DNA from: Rhizobium grahamii
GTDB lineage: Bacteria; Pseudomonadota; Alphaproteobacteria; Rhizobiales; Rhizobiaceae
Direction: 5' to 3'
DNA length: 64,000 bases
Assembly (NCBI RefSeq): GCF_009498215.1
Contig: NZ_CP043499.1
Location: 124,001 to 188,000 of the forward strand
The notes under the pieces are model-generated. The model made no database searches, was not told the origin of the DNA, and saw only the letters and a list, made by a program, of their open reading frames with translations. Below, in pieces: positions 46,598-53,691 of this stretch (the first letter of the stretch is position 1; each line of letters starts with the position of its first letter). The position numbers were made by a program, and so were the translations under genes.

Positions 46598-47890
46598 ATG
46601 GCCGAGTCCAAAATCGCGCAGGATGTGATTGCGCAGGAAAACGACAAGCGCGCATCCGCGCTCAAATCCGATTACGAAGCGCTGGGCGCCAATCTTTCGC
46701 GCCGTGGCGTCGACATTGAGAACATCACGCGCCGCGTATCCGAATTCTTCGTCGCCGTTCCGTCCTGGGGCGTCGGCACGGGCGGCACGCGCTTTGCCCG
46801 CTTCCCCGGCACCGGCGAACCGCGCGGCATCTTCGACAAGCTGGACGACTGCTCCGTCATCAACGAGCTGACACGCGCCACGCCGAATGTCTCGCTCCAC
46901 ATTCCGTGGGACAAGACCGACGTCAAGGACCTGAAGGCAAAGGGCGATCAGCTCGGCCTCGGCTTCGACGCGATGAACTCCAACACCTTCTCCGACGCGC
47001 CCGGCCAGGCCCATTCCTACAAGTATGGTTCACTCAGCCACACCGACGCGGCAACGCGCGCGCAGGCCGTCGAGCACAACATCGAATGCATCGAGATCGG
47101 CAAGGCGATCGGCTCCAAGGCGCTGACCGTCTGGGTCGGCGATGGCTCGAACTTCCCGGGCCAGAGCAACTTCACGAAGGCCTTCGAACGCTACCTCGCC
47201 TCGATGGCCGACATCTACAAGGCACTGCCTGACGATTGGAAGCTGTTCTCCGAGCACAAGATGTATGAGCCGGCCTTCTACTCGACGGTCGTACAGGACT
47301 GGGGCACCAACTACCTGATCGCCCAGACGCTTGGCCCGAAGGCGCATTGCCTTGTCGACCTCGGCCATCATGCGCCGAACACCAACATCGAGATGATCGT
47401 TGCCCGCCTGATCCAGTTCGGCAAGCTCGGCGGCTTCCATTTCAACGACTCGAAGTATGGCGACGACGACCTCGATGCTGGCGCGATCGAGCCGTACCGC
47501 CTGTTCCTCGTCTTCAACGAGCTGGTCGAGGCCGAGCAGCGCGGCGTCAACGACTTCAACCCGGCCCACATGATCGACCAGTCGCACAACGTGACCGACC
47601 CGATCGAGAGCCTGATCAACAGCGCCAACGAAATCCGCCGCGCCTACGCGCAGGCGCTGATCGTCGACCGCAAGGCGCTCGCCGGCTTCCAGGATGAGAA
47701 CGACGCGCTGATGGCAACCGAAACGCTGAAGCGCGGTTACCGCACCGACGTCGAGCCGATCCTGGCCGAAGCCCGTCGCCGTGCCGGTGGCGCGATCGAT
47801 CCGGTCGCGACCTACCGCGCCAGCGGCTACCGTAAGAAGGTCTCCGCAGAGCGCCCGGCTTCCGCTGCCGGCGGCGGCGGCATCATCTAA
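46598..47890 (+). CDS. rhaI: L-rhamnose isomerase RhaI
   Basis: A 430-residue isomerase of the Pseudomonas stutzeri type, a TIM barrel with metal ligands carried in FSEHKMYEPAFYSTV, VDLGHHAPNTNIEMI and GFHFNDSKYGDDDLDAG. It converts L-rhamnose to L-rhamnulose, the first step of the pathway. The C-terminus is a short Ala/Gly-rich tail. The ATG at 46598 is chosen for its GGGAGGA ribosome binding site; the family does not extend upstream of it. A strong terminator follows the stop. Confidence 0.95.
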   Translation: MAESKIAQDVIAQENDKRASALKSDYEALGANLSRRGVDIENITRRVSEFFVAVPSWGVGTGGTRFARFPGTGEPRGIFDKLDDCSVINELTRATPNVSLHIPWDKTDVKDLKAKGDQLGLGFDAMNSNTFSDAPGQAHSYKYGSLSHTDAATRAQAVEHNIECIEIGKAIGSKALTVWVGDGSNFPGQSNFTKAFERYLASMADIYKALPDDWKLFSEHKMYEPAFYSTVVQDWGTNYLIAQTLGPKAHCLVDLGHHAPNTNIEMIVARLIQFGKLGGFHFNDSKYGDDDLDAGAIEPYRLFLVFNELVEAEQRGVNDFNPAHMIDQSHNVTDPIESLINSANEIRRAYAQALIVDRKALAGFQDENDALMATETLKRGYRTDVEPILAEARRRAGGAIDPVATYRASGYRKKVSAERPASAAGGGGII

Positions 47891-47913
47891 GCCTCAGCCT
47901 CCCAAGGCATTTT

Positions 47914-47946
47914 ACAGGGCCGCTGTCGACGAGACAGCGGCCCTGT
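47914..47946 (+). terminator. Intrinsic terminator after rhaI
   Basis: A perfect 14-base stem (47914-47927 with 47933-47946), 5-base loop, followed by TGCTTTT. It ends the rhaDI transcript and may also serve the convergent minus-strand gene. Confidence 0.85.
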
Positions 47947-47951
47947 TGCTT

Positions 47952-48410
47952 TTACGGCTTCCACTGGCCGGCGATCTGCCGGGTCGCGATATTGAGCCGG
48001 TTCCAGACGTTGATGTTGGCAATCGCGATTACCAGCGCTCCGAGGCTTTTTCCGTCGAAGTGCCGCGCGGCTTCGTCCCAGATGTCGTCGGGCACGGGGT
48101 CGGCGCGATCGCTGACGCGGGTGACGGCTTCCGTCAACGCAAGGGCGGCCCGTTCCGCATCTGTGAAATAGGGTGTGTCCCGCCAGGCGCTGACGGCAAA
48201 CAGCCGCTCGTCGGTCTCGCCCGCCTTCTTCGCGATCCGCGGATGTCCATCGATGCAGACACTGCATCCGTTGATCTGGCTGGCGCGCAGATTGACCAGT
48301 TCCAGCAGGATCGGCGACAGGCCTGATTTTGCCGGTATCGATCCGAGCGCGTGCAACGCCTGCATCGTTTCCGGAACGACGACGGCTGGGTTTCCCATTC
48401 TTGCTTGCAT
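47952..48410 (-). CDS. Carboxymuconolactone decarboxylase-family (AhpD-like) protein
   Basis: A 152-residue all-helical protein. Cys49 and Cys52 (CSVC) with His56 form the CxxCxxxH motif of the AhpD-like branch, suggesting a peroxidase or thiol-redox role rather than decarboxylation. The segment NIATRQIAGQWKP closes the protein. The start at 48410 has an AAGGAG ribosome binding site. It is divergent from an ECF41 sigma gene, the classical arrangement: carboxymuconolactone decarboxylases, oxidoreductases and epimerases are the known ECF41 targets. A matching minus-strand promoter is present. Confidence 0.92.
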   Translation of the reverse strand: MQARMGNPAVVVPETMQALHALGSIPAKSGLSPILLELVNLRASQINGCSVCIDGHPRIAKKAGETDERLFAVSAWRDTPYFTDAERAALALTEAVTRVSDRADPVPDDIWDEAARHFDGKSLGALVIAIANINVWNRLNIATRQIAGQWKP

Positions 48411-48457
48411 GATGTCTCTCCTTGATGTGTTTTCCAATGACGCCGCCGGCCGTGCCT

Positions 48458-48484
48458 TGTCACATCGGCCGTGTTTCGTTCGTC
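48458..48484 (+). promoter_or_regulatory. ECF41-type promoter of the sigma gene
   Basis: TGTCACA (48458-48464), 16 bases, CGTC (48481-48484): the ECF41 consensus, directed at the sigma gene with an expected transcription start near 48491. It implies autoregulation. Confidence 0.75.
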
Positions 48485-48492
48485 ATGGAGTT

Positions 48493-48519
48493 GACGGAAC
48501 AGGCGGGAGGAATGTGACA
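48493..48519 (-). promoter_or_regulatory. ECF41-type promoter of the AhpD-like gene
   Basis: On the minus strand TGTCACA (48519-48513), 16 bases, CGTC (48496-48493). It is the exact mirror of the plus-strand promoter 8 bases away, and its -35 lies between the ribosome binding site and the ATG of the sigma gene. Confidence 0.75.
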
Positions 48520-49392
48520 ATGAATGAGAAAAATTGGTTGGCGGGGGAATTCGAGGCGAACCGGGCGCATCTTGGCGCTGTCGCCTTTCGCATGCTCGGC
48601 TCCCGGACGGAGGCCGACGACGCGGTTCAGGAGGCGTGGTTGCGGCTCGGCCGGTCGGACTCGCAAGCGATCGACAATGTCGGTGGTTGGCTGACGACCG
48701 TTGTGGCGCGCATCTGCCTCGACATGCTGCGCTCACGAAAGGCACTGCGAGAGGATCCGTTCGATCCGCCGGCGCACGAGCATGTTGCCGATACGTCGAG
48801 AACGACAGATCCGGAACGCGAAGTTGTCCTTGCCGACTCCGTCGGCGTGGCGCTTCTGATCGTCCTGGAGACGTTGGCGCCGGCGGAACGCATAGCATTC
48901 GTCCTGCACGATATGTTCGATCTGCCGTTCGACGATATCGCGCCGATCATCAATCGCTCATCGATGGCAACGCGCCAGCTCGCCAGTCGCGCCCGCCGGC
49001 GCGTTCAGGGGCGGACCGATGCTCCGGAGGCGGACACGTCCCGCAAGAAACAAATCGTCAACGCGTTCCTCACAGCCTCGCGGCTCGGCGATATCGGCGC
49101 GCTCCTCTCGATCCTCGATCCGCAGGTGGTCTTCACGCCGGATGCGACTGCGATGCGCTATGGGGCCTCTCAAGGCGAGCTTCGCGGCGCGACCGCCGTT
49201 GCCGATACCTTCAAGGGCCGCGCCCAGGGGGCGCAGCCGGCGCTCATCGATGGCGAGTTCGGGCTTGTGGTCGTGGTGGGAGGACGATTGCACGTCGTAC
49301 TGCTCCTCACGTTCGACGGCGAGAAAATCGCCGGAATCGATGCCGTTGCCGATCCGGAATATCTCGGAAAGCTGCGCTACGAGTTGATCTGA
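48520..49392 (+). CDS. sigJ: ECF41-group RNA polymerase sigma factor (SigJ-like) with SnoaL-like tail
   Basis: A 290-residue ECF sigma factor. Region 2 (AFRMLGSRTEADDAVQEAWL) and region 4 (LETLAPAERIAFVLHDMFDL, SMATRQLASRARRRVQG) are followed by a SnoaL/NTF2-like domain from about residue 175, the hallmark of ECF41; the tail acts as a built-in regulator, so no anti-sigma factor is needed. ATG at 48520 is preferred over GTG at 48514 for its spacing of 9 bases from GGGAGG. The divergent AhpD-like gene and ECF41 promoter sites complete a standard ECF41 unit. The inducing signal is unknown. Confidence 0.93.
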   Translation: MNEKNWLAGEFEANRAHLGAVAFRMLGSRTEADDAVQEAWLRLGRSDSQAIDNVGGWLTTVVARICLDMLRSRKALREDPFDPPAHEHVADTSRTTDPEREVVLADSVGVALLIVLETLAPAERIAFVLHDMFDLPFDDIAPIINRSSMATRQLASRARRRVQGRTDAPEADTSRKKQIVNAFLTASRLGDIGALLSILDPQVVFTPDATAMRYGASQGELRGATAVADTFKGRAQGAQPALIDGEFGLVVVVGGRLHVVLLLTFDGEKIAGIDAVADPEYLGKLRYELI

Positions 49393-49467
49393 GAGTATCG
49401 CCCAAATGGAAAGAGCCGCCGCTTGGTCAGCGGCGACTCTTACTGGGGCAGGGAAACGCCCGAAACT

Positions 49468-49677
49468 TCAGCAAAAGCTGCACATGGCAGCCGGATTGTT
49501 GGAAATCACGTTCAGAAATTTGCCCACCGGAGAGGTTCGCTGCTCGCGCTTCCTGGCGGCCGTCTCGAGAAGGCGCTTGAAATCGTCGAGTTTCACGCCG
49601 TCGGCGCGGAGCACCATGGCGATCAGGGGATCACGAAGGGCTTCGGTAATGGTCAGGTCGTCTCTGGTCTTGCTCAT
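49468..49677 (-). CDS. Small hypothetical protein (69 aa)
   Basis: A 69-residue protein, not recognised. No signal peptide. A helical N-terminus (DDLTITEALRDPLIAMVLRA) followed by LDDFKRLLETAARKREQ and a Cys-containing tail (AAMCSFC). A very strong ribosome binding site (AGGAGGC) precedes the ATG, and codon use is typical, so it is probably real; short proteins of this look are widespread in rhizobia. It is divergent from the TetR gene, with a candidate operator between the two, so the regulator may control it. Confidence 0.7.
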   Translation of the reverse strand: MSKTRDDLTITEALRDPLIAMVLRADGVKLDDFKRLLETAARKREQRTSPVGKFLNVISNNPAAMCSFC

Positions 49678-49758
49678 GGTTTGCCTCCTTTCGTGGGCTG
49701 TAGCCCGTGTTCCACTTCAGTCGCATATTCATCGACATTGACTTTTGCGAAGGGTGGT

Positions 49759-49799
49759 GTTACCGGTAAGTAACAATGCATTTGTTACCGATCGGTCAC
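49759..49799. promoter_or_regulatory. Candidate TetR operator
   Basis: TTACCGGTAA (49760-49769) is a perfect 10-base palindrome; GTTACCGATCGGTCAC (49784-49799) is a near-perfect one. GTTACCG recurs at 49759 and 49784. The site ends 4 bases before the TetR ATG, suiting autorepression and control of the divergent small gene. Confidence 0.55.
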
Positions 49800-49803
49800 A
49801 TGG

Positions 49804-50427
49804 ATGTCAAGGACCTTGTCCGCAAAAAAATCTGAAACTTTGAGCCTGCTGTCTCCCGCAAATACCGACGAGAAAATCCCGCCCAGGGAGCGTATCGTCT
49901 CGACCGCCGCCGAGCTTTTTCGAGAGCATGGCATCCGCGGGATCGGCGTGGACGCAATCGCAGACGCCGCTTTGACCAACAAGATGACGCTCTATCGCCA
50001 CTTCGGCTCCAAGGATGAGTTGGTCTGCGAAACGCTTCGTCGTGCCTCGGAAAAAGCCGAAGCGATCTGGCGCGATCTTGAAACCGCTCACCCTGATGAC
50101 CCCAAGGGGCAACTCAGGGCTTGGGTCGAAGCGCGAACGCAAAGTCTTTGCGGCGAACACGTCGGTTGTGATCTTGCGAATGCAGCGATCGAGCTGAAAG
50201 GTGAGGGGCACCCCGCCTATGGCGTGATCGAGCGCCACAAGGCCGAACAGCGCGACAGACTCGAGGCGCTCTGTCTTGCAGCCGGCGCGCGCGAACCCAA
50301 ACTATTGGCAGATACATTGACGCTCCTTCTGGAAGGCGCTCGCGTCACGCGCCAGGCGATGGGCAACGACACATGTTGCAATCATTTCTCCAAGGCCTGC
50401 AACGCTGCCATGGCCGCTTTTGCCTAG
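49804..50427 (+). CDS. TetR/AcrR family regulator
   Basis: A 207-residue regulator. The helix-turn-helix (RIVSTAAELFREHGIRGIGV, then ALTNKMTLYRHFGSKDELV) is typical; the C-terminal effector domain carries Cys residues (SLCGEHVGCDLANAA and DTCCNHFSKACNA) that could sense metal or redox state, an inference. The target is unknown; the palindromes just upstream suggest autoregulation and control of the divergent 69-residue gene. No transporter gene lies immediately beside it. Confidence 0.9.
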   Translation: MSRTLSAKKSETLSLLSPANTDEKIPPRERIVSTAAELFREHGIRGIGVDAIADAALTNKMTLYRHFGSKDELVCETLRRASEKAEAIWRDLETAHPDDPKGQLRAWVEARTQSLCGEHVGCDLANAAIELKGEGHPAYGVIERHKAEQRDRLEALCLAAGAREPKLLADTLTLLLEGARVTRQAMGNDTCCNHFSKACNAAMAAFA

Positions 50428-50440
50428 CTGGCACTTCACC

Positions 50441-50465
50441 GGAACCTGAGCCAATCCCATGCGTT
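50441..50465 (+). promoter_or_regulatory. EcfG-type promoter before a small gene
   Basis: GGAAC (50441-50445), 16 bases, CGTT (50462-50465), an exact match to the EcfG consensus, 37 bases before the ATG at 50502. Confidence 0.6.
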
Positions 50466-50501
50466 TTCACGATAAGTGAAACCATGGGACGCCGGGCAGC
50501 G

Positions 50502-50690
50502 ATGAACTATAGCTACCTCCATCGCCTCTACGCAAAGCGAGCGGAACTAGAGGCAAAGCTTGAGCTCTACGATGCACGCGACTGCTTCGGAGACGACGAC
50601 ATGAACGATGGTACCGGTGACGAGTTGCGTGACCGGCTAAGCGAGGTGTACGACGAGATCGAGCAGCTCGAGCATTCGTCGGCCGGTTAA
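50502..50690 (+). CDS. Small hypothetical protein (62 aa), likely stress-regulated
   Basis: A 62-residue acidic protein with a helical first half (NYSYLHRLYAKRAELEAKLELY) and an Asp-rich middle (DARDCFGDDDMNDGTGDEL) followed by another helix (RDRLSEVYDEIEQLEH), possibly a short coiled-coil pair. Not recognised. An in-frame ATG at 50484 is an alternative start; neither has a strong ribosome binding site. The EcfG-type promoter upstream supports expression in the general stress response. Its stop overlaps the convergent DUF1810 stop by 4 bases. Confidence 0.6.
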   Translation: MNYSYLHRLYAKRAELEAKLELYDARDCFGDDDMNDGTGDELRDRLSEVYDEIEQLEHSSAG

Positions 50691-51118
50691 CCGCGCGCAT
50701 CCAGCAACTCGATAGTCCTCGTGTCGAAGGCGCCATCGTAGAATTGCTCAATGACCTTGTGAAACGCAGAGCCATGATCGCTAATGGCCGCAAACAGCGT
50801 CATCGATGAGCGCAATTTGACGTCATCAGGCGAGCCGAAGATGTCGTGAGCCGATTGTCCCTTTATCGCCAGAACGGCATCGACGCATCGATGTAGCCTG
50901 GGTCCCAAGATAGGGTCGGCCAGGAACGCGCCAGCCTCCTCGATCGAACGGATCGCATATTTCTCCGCCATGAGGGAGGATCCCAGCCCGGCAATCTGCG
51001 GAAAGATGAACCACATCCAGTGTGACCGCTTTCTCCCCGTCTGGAGTTCGCGCAAGGCCTTGTCGTAAACTTCATTCTGCGCGTCGATAAAGCGGTCTAG
51101 GTCGAAGTCTATCGTCAT
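50687..51118 (-). CDS. DUF1810 family protein
   Basis: A 143-residue protein of the DUF1810 family. Diagnostic segments are DLDRFIDAQNEVYDKALREL, RKRSHWMWFIFPQIAGLGSS and GPRLHRCVDAVLAIKGQSA. The function of the family is not established. The start at 51118 has a good CGGGAGG ribosome binding site; the in-frame extension upstream lacks family similarity. Confidence 0.92.
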   Translation of the reverse strand: MTIDFDLDRFIDAQNEVYDKALRELQTGRKRSHWMWFIFPQIAGLGSSLMAEKYAIRSIEEAGAFLADPILGPRLHRCVDAVLAIKGQSAHDIFGSPDDVKLRSSMTLFAAISDHGSAFHKVIEQFYDGAFDTRTIELLDARG

Positions 51119-51451
51119 GGTGCACCTCCGGGAGGTTAATTGTGGTGATCGATCACAAAGTTCAATCCGAGGGGCAACTGACGCTAAACGCGGCTTATCG
51201 CTCTCTTTGTTGAGGCTTGGCGGCTTCGCGTTGTTCCGCATCCCGCAGAAGGTGAGTGTCCAGAAGGCCGAGCGACGCCATCAGGGCGGCGCCGGTGAGG
51301 GAGGAAAGCTTGAGCGTCATGCGCATCCGTTGGAACAAACAGCCAATCCTATCGGTAAATTTCGATATATCTTGATTATCGTTATATCGAAATTATATCG
51401 ACGCACAAACAGCGGCGAAGTCACGACTTCGTCAACACAGGGGTATGGAAG
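51119..51451. promoter_or_regulatory. Intergenic region with repeated TATATCGA elements before the PadR gene
   Basis: A 333-base stretch between DUF1810 and PadR. The part near 51355-51405 is AT-rich and holds TTTCGATATA (51360-51369), TTATATCGA (51382-51390) and TTATATCGA again (51393-51401): one inverted and one direct repeat with 11-base period, probably the PadR operator. A 41-codon minus-strand reading frame (about 51201-51326) has no ribosome binding site and is not called. Nothing else is seen. Confidence 0.5.
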
Positions 51452-51934
51452 GTGAAGCATCATCACGGCCGCTCGGGTAAGCGACTGTTCGACTACGGAG
51501 AGCTCAAGATCCTCCTCGTCGCTATGCTGGCGCAGCGGCCTTCGCACGGATACGAGTTGATCAAGGCAATCGAAGAACGGATGCAAGGCCGCTATTCGCC
51601 GAGCCCTGGTGTCATATATCCGACGCTCGCTTGGCTCGACGACATGGGATATGCGCTCGTTGAGGAGGCGATCGGCGGGCGCAAGCGCTATCACCTGACG
51701 CCCGAGGGAGAAGCATTTTTCACGGCCAATCGGTCTGCGGCCGAGGAGCTTCTTTCCCGTTCAGCCCCTTCGGAAAACAACGGCGAGTCGATCCCGGATA
51801 CTTTGGTCCAGCCGATGGAGAAACTGAGCCGGGCCATCAGGCTGCGCACACGCAGGGGGCCGCTCGATGAAATGACCGCGAGGAAGATCGCCGAGCTTAT
51901 TGACGCAGCGACAAACGAGCTGGAACAGACGTAA
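51452..51934 (+). CDS. PadR family transcriptional regulator
   Basis: A 160-residue PadR-type winged-helix regulator: LKILLVAMLAQRPSHGYELI, then the winged segment SPSPGVIYPTLAWLDDMGY and GRKRYHLTPEG. A helical C-terminal dimerisation region follows. GTG start at 51452 with a GGAAGG site close upstream. The repeated TATATCGA elements before it suggest autoregulation. The O-methyltransferase gene starts 34 bases after its stop and may be a target or operon partner. Confidence 0.92.
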   Translation: MKHHHGRSGKRLFDYGELKILLVAMLAQRPSHGYELIKAIEERMQGRYSPSPGVIYPTLAWLDDMGYALVEEAIGGRKRYHLTPEGEAFFTANRSAAEELLSRSAPSENNGESIPDTLVQPMEKLSRAIRLRTRRGPLDEMTARKIAELIDAATNELEQT

Positions 51935-51968
51935 GTATCTGCCGGGGGTATGTTGGCAGGAGAATACC

Positions 51969-52583
51969 GTGGACGAGAAAATGTTGGCAGTGCTCGAGGC
52001 CTATCACGAGCTTATTCGGCAGGAGCAAAATACTCCCCGCGAAACGCCGCCCGGCGGCCGCGAGGGCGGCAATGACAGAAGGTTGCGCGCGGTCGGGCCG
52101 GAGACTGGTCAGCTTCTGAATATCCTCGCGCGCAGCCTCAAGGCGCCCACAATTCTGGAGCTTGGGACGTCGTTCGGATACTCCGGGATCTGGCTTGCCG
52201 ATGCGGCACGCGCGTCCGGAGGGCGGGTGATTACGATGGAGCTGCACGCCTATAAGGCGGAGTATGCGAAGGAGATGGCGGCGAAAGCAAATCTTGCCGA
52301 TTACATCGATTTCAGGATCGGTGATGCCGTTTCAATGATCGCCGACCTGGAGACGATCGACTTCGTTCTCCTCGACCTGTGGAAGGACCTCTACGTGCCG
52401 TGCCTGGAGGCCTTTTATCCGAAGCTCAATGCCGGCGCGATCATCGTGGCGGATAACATGCTTCGTCCGGGAGACGACCATATCGCGCATTACGGAAGGA
52501 CCGTCCGCGCAAAGCCCGGGATCACAAGCGTGCTGTTGCCTGTCGGGGCTGGAATAGAGGTCAGCCGGTTTCAACCGGACTGA
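51969..52583 (+). CDS. SAM-dependent O-methyltransferase (class I)
   Basis: A 204-residue methyltransferase of the caffeoyl-CoA/catechol O-methyltransferase-like group. The SAM-binding motif I is ILELGTSFGYSGIWLA, followed by ITMELHAYKAEYA; the metal or substrate side is at DFVLLDLWKDLYVPCLE and IIVADNMLRPGD. GTG at 51969 is preferred, with an AGGAG site; an ATG 69 bases upstream would overlap the PadR gene. Substrate unknown; adjacency to PadR, a family first known from phenolic acid response, is suggestive only. Confidence 0.9.
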   Translation: MDEKMLAVLEAYHELIRQEQNTPRETPPGGREGGNDRRLRAVGPETGQLLNILARSLKAPTILELGTSFGYSGIWLADAARASGGRVITMELHAYKAEYAKEMAAKANLADYIDFRIGDAVSMIADLETIDFVLLDLWKDLYVPCLEAFYPKLNAGAIIVADNMLRPGDDHIAHYGRTVRAKPGITSVLLPVGAGIEVSRFQPD

Positions 52584-52586
52584 GAA

Positions 52587-52602
52587 GCGGGCATTCGCCC
52601 GC
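52587..52602 (+). terminator. Short GC hairpin after the O-methyltransferase
   Basis: Perfect 6-base stem (52587-52592 with 52597-52602), ATTC loop, followed by a T-rich stretch (GTCTGTTCTT). It lies between convergent genes. Confidence 0.6.
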
Positions 52603-52641
52603 GTCTGTTCTTGATGTCAGCCAACAGGTGGGAAACCTCGA

Positions 52642-53688
52642 TCAGAGGTAGTTGACGAGGCTCAGGCTTTGCAGCTTCGAGACCAGCGTATAGGCGGTCT
52701 CGAGCTGTGTTTGAAGCGTATTGACCAGTGTCGATGCTTCATAGGTATCCACGCCCTGGAGATCTGTGAGCCGTGTCGTCAGCAGCGAGGACTGCGCATC
52801 CAACGCGTCGTTGGCCTTTTCGACACGCTCCTGTGAAAGGCCGAGTACACTCTGTTGGGTCACCAACGCCGAGCTAGCCTGCGAAGCGTAGCTTATTGCC
52901 GATGATGTCACTGCGCTCAACGCATCCGCGCTGATGTCCTGCGATCCGATGGCCGAGATGACGGTCGCGGCCAGAGCCAGATACCGCATTCCTTCCGAAT
53001 TGGCATTTGTTGAGGATGTCACCGTTTCGGATGTGCTGATCCGGCTGGTCATGTTGGTGCTGGAGGCGCTCGACCATCCGCTTGACGAATCTGTCCAGGC
53101 GGCTTCGGAGAACATCGGCTCGACGGTATCAGAGATGAATGTCGTCATCTCATCGCCCGTCAGTTCGTTCACCGACTTGCCGAGCCCGGCCGCATAGCTT
53201 TGAAGCGCGTCCGAAATCGCAGATGTGACCGATGCACTTTGGTCAGTAAGCGGAGCGACATCCACATTGGTGCCGGCAAACAGGTACTCGCCGTTCACCA
53301 TCGTATTGGCGCTCGAGATCAGCTGAGAGATCGTGTCGCTCGCCGACTGTTGCGCAACGGTTAGGCTCGTCGAATCCTGGCTACCTTGCAGGGCGGTCAG
53401 ATTGGAGACGAGCGAGTCCGCGACATCCTGAAGGCTCGAGAGTGCCGACTGGGAGGCGTCAAGACGGACGCTGACGACTGAGTTGTTCGCCTTCAGCGAT
53501 GCGGCCTGGTCAATCGCGGTGCGCAGATTGATGCTTGTGGCCGCACCCGATCCCAGCGATGCGCCGAGATCGGCATAAGTGCCGGTTGTCGCTTCGGTCG
53601 ATGCGGTGATCAGACGTGTTTGGGATTGATTGATGGTCTGGCGAAGACTGGTGGCGAGCGCAGTGCTCGAGACGAAAGACAATTTCAT
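52642..53688 (-). CDS. flgL: Flagellar hook-filament junction protein FlgL
   Basis: A 348-residue flagellin-related protein. The N-terminal helix with QTINQSQTRLITASTEATTG and the C-terminal SSLLTTRLTDLQGVDTYEAS followed by VNTLQTQLETAYTLVSKLQS are typical of hook-associated protein 3. The middle is Ser/Thr-rich. It joins FlgK to the filament. It starts 3 bases after the flgK stop. The genes usually following flgL in rhizobia (flaF, flbT, flgD) are absent: a methyltransferase lies downstream on the other strand. Confidence 0.93.
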   Translation of the reverse strand: MKLSFVSSTALATSLRQTINQSQTRLITASTEATTGTYADLGASLGSGAATSINLRTAIDQAASLKANNSVVSVRLDASQSALSSLQDVADSLVSNLTALQGSQDSTSLTVAQQSASDTISQLISSANTMVNGEYLFAGTNVDVAPLTDQSASVTSAISDALQSYAAGLGKSVNELTGDEMTTFISDTVEPMFSEAAWTDSSSGWSSASSTNMTSRISTSETVTSSTNANSEGMRYLALAATVISAIGSQDISADALSAVTSSAISYASQASSALVTQQSVLGLSQERVEKANDALDAQSSLLTTRLTDLQGVDTYEASTLVNTLQTQLETAYTLVSKLQSLSLVNYL

Positions 53689-53691
53689 GGT

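Noticed and set aside
51326..51350. Possible third EcfG-type promoter, GGAAC followed after 16 bases by CGGT
   Set aside because: The -10 element departs from CGTT in the conserved positions and no gene is placed suitably behind it apart from PadR, which has its own candidate control region.
51117..51455. A 112-codon plus-strand reading frame between DUF1810 and PadR
   Set aside because: It covers the regulatory repeats, has an AT-rich, non-coding composition in its second half and no family similarity.
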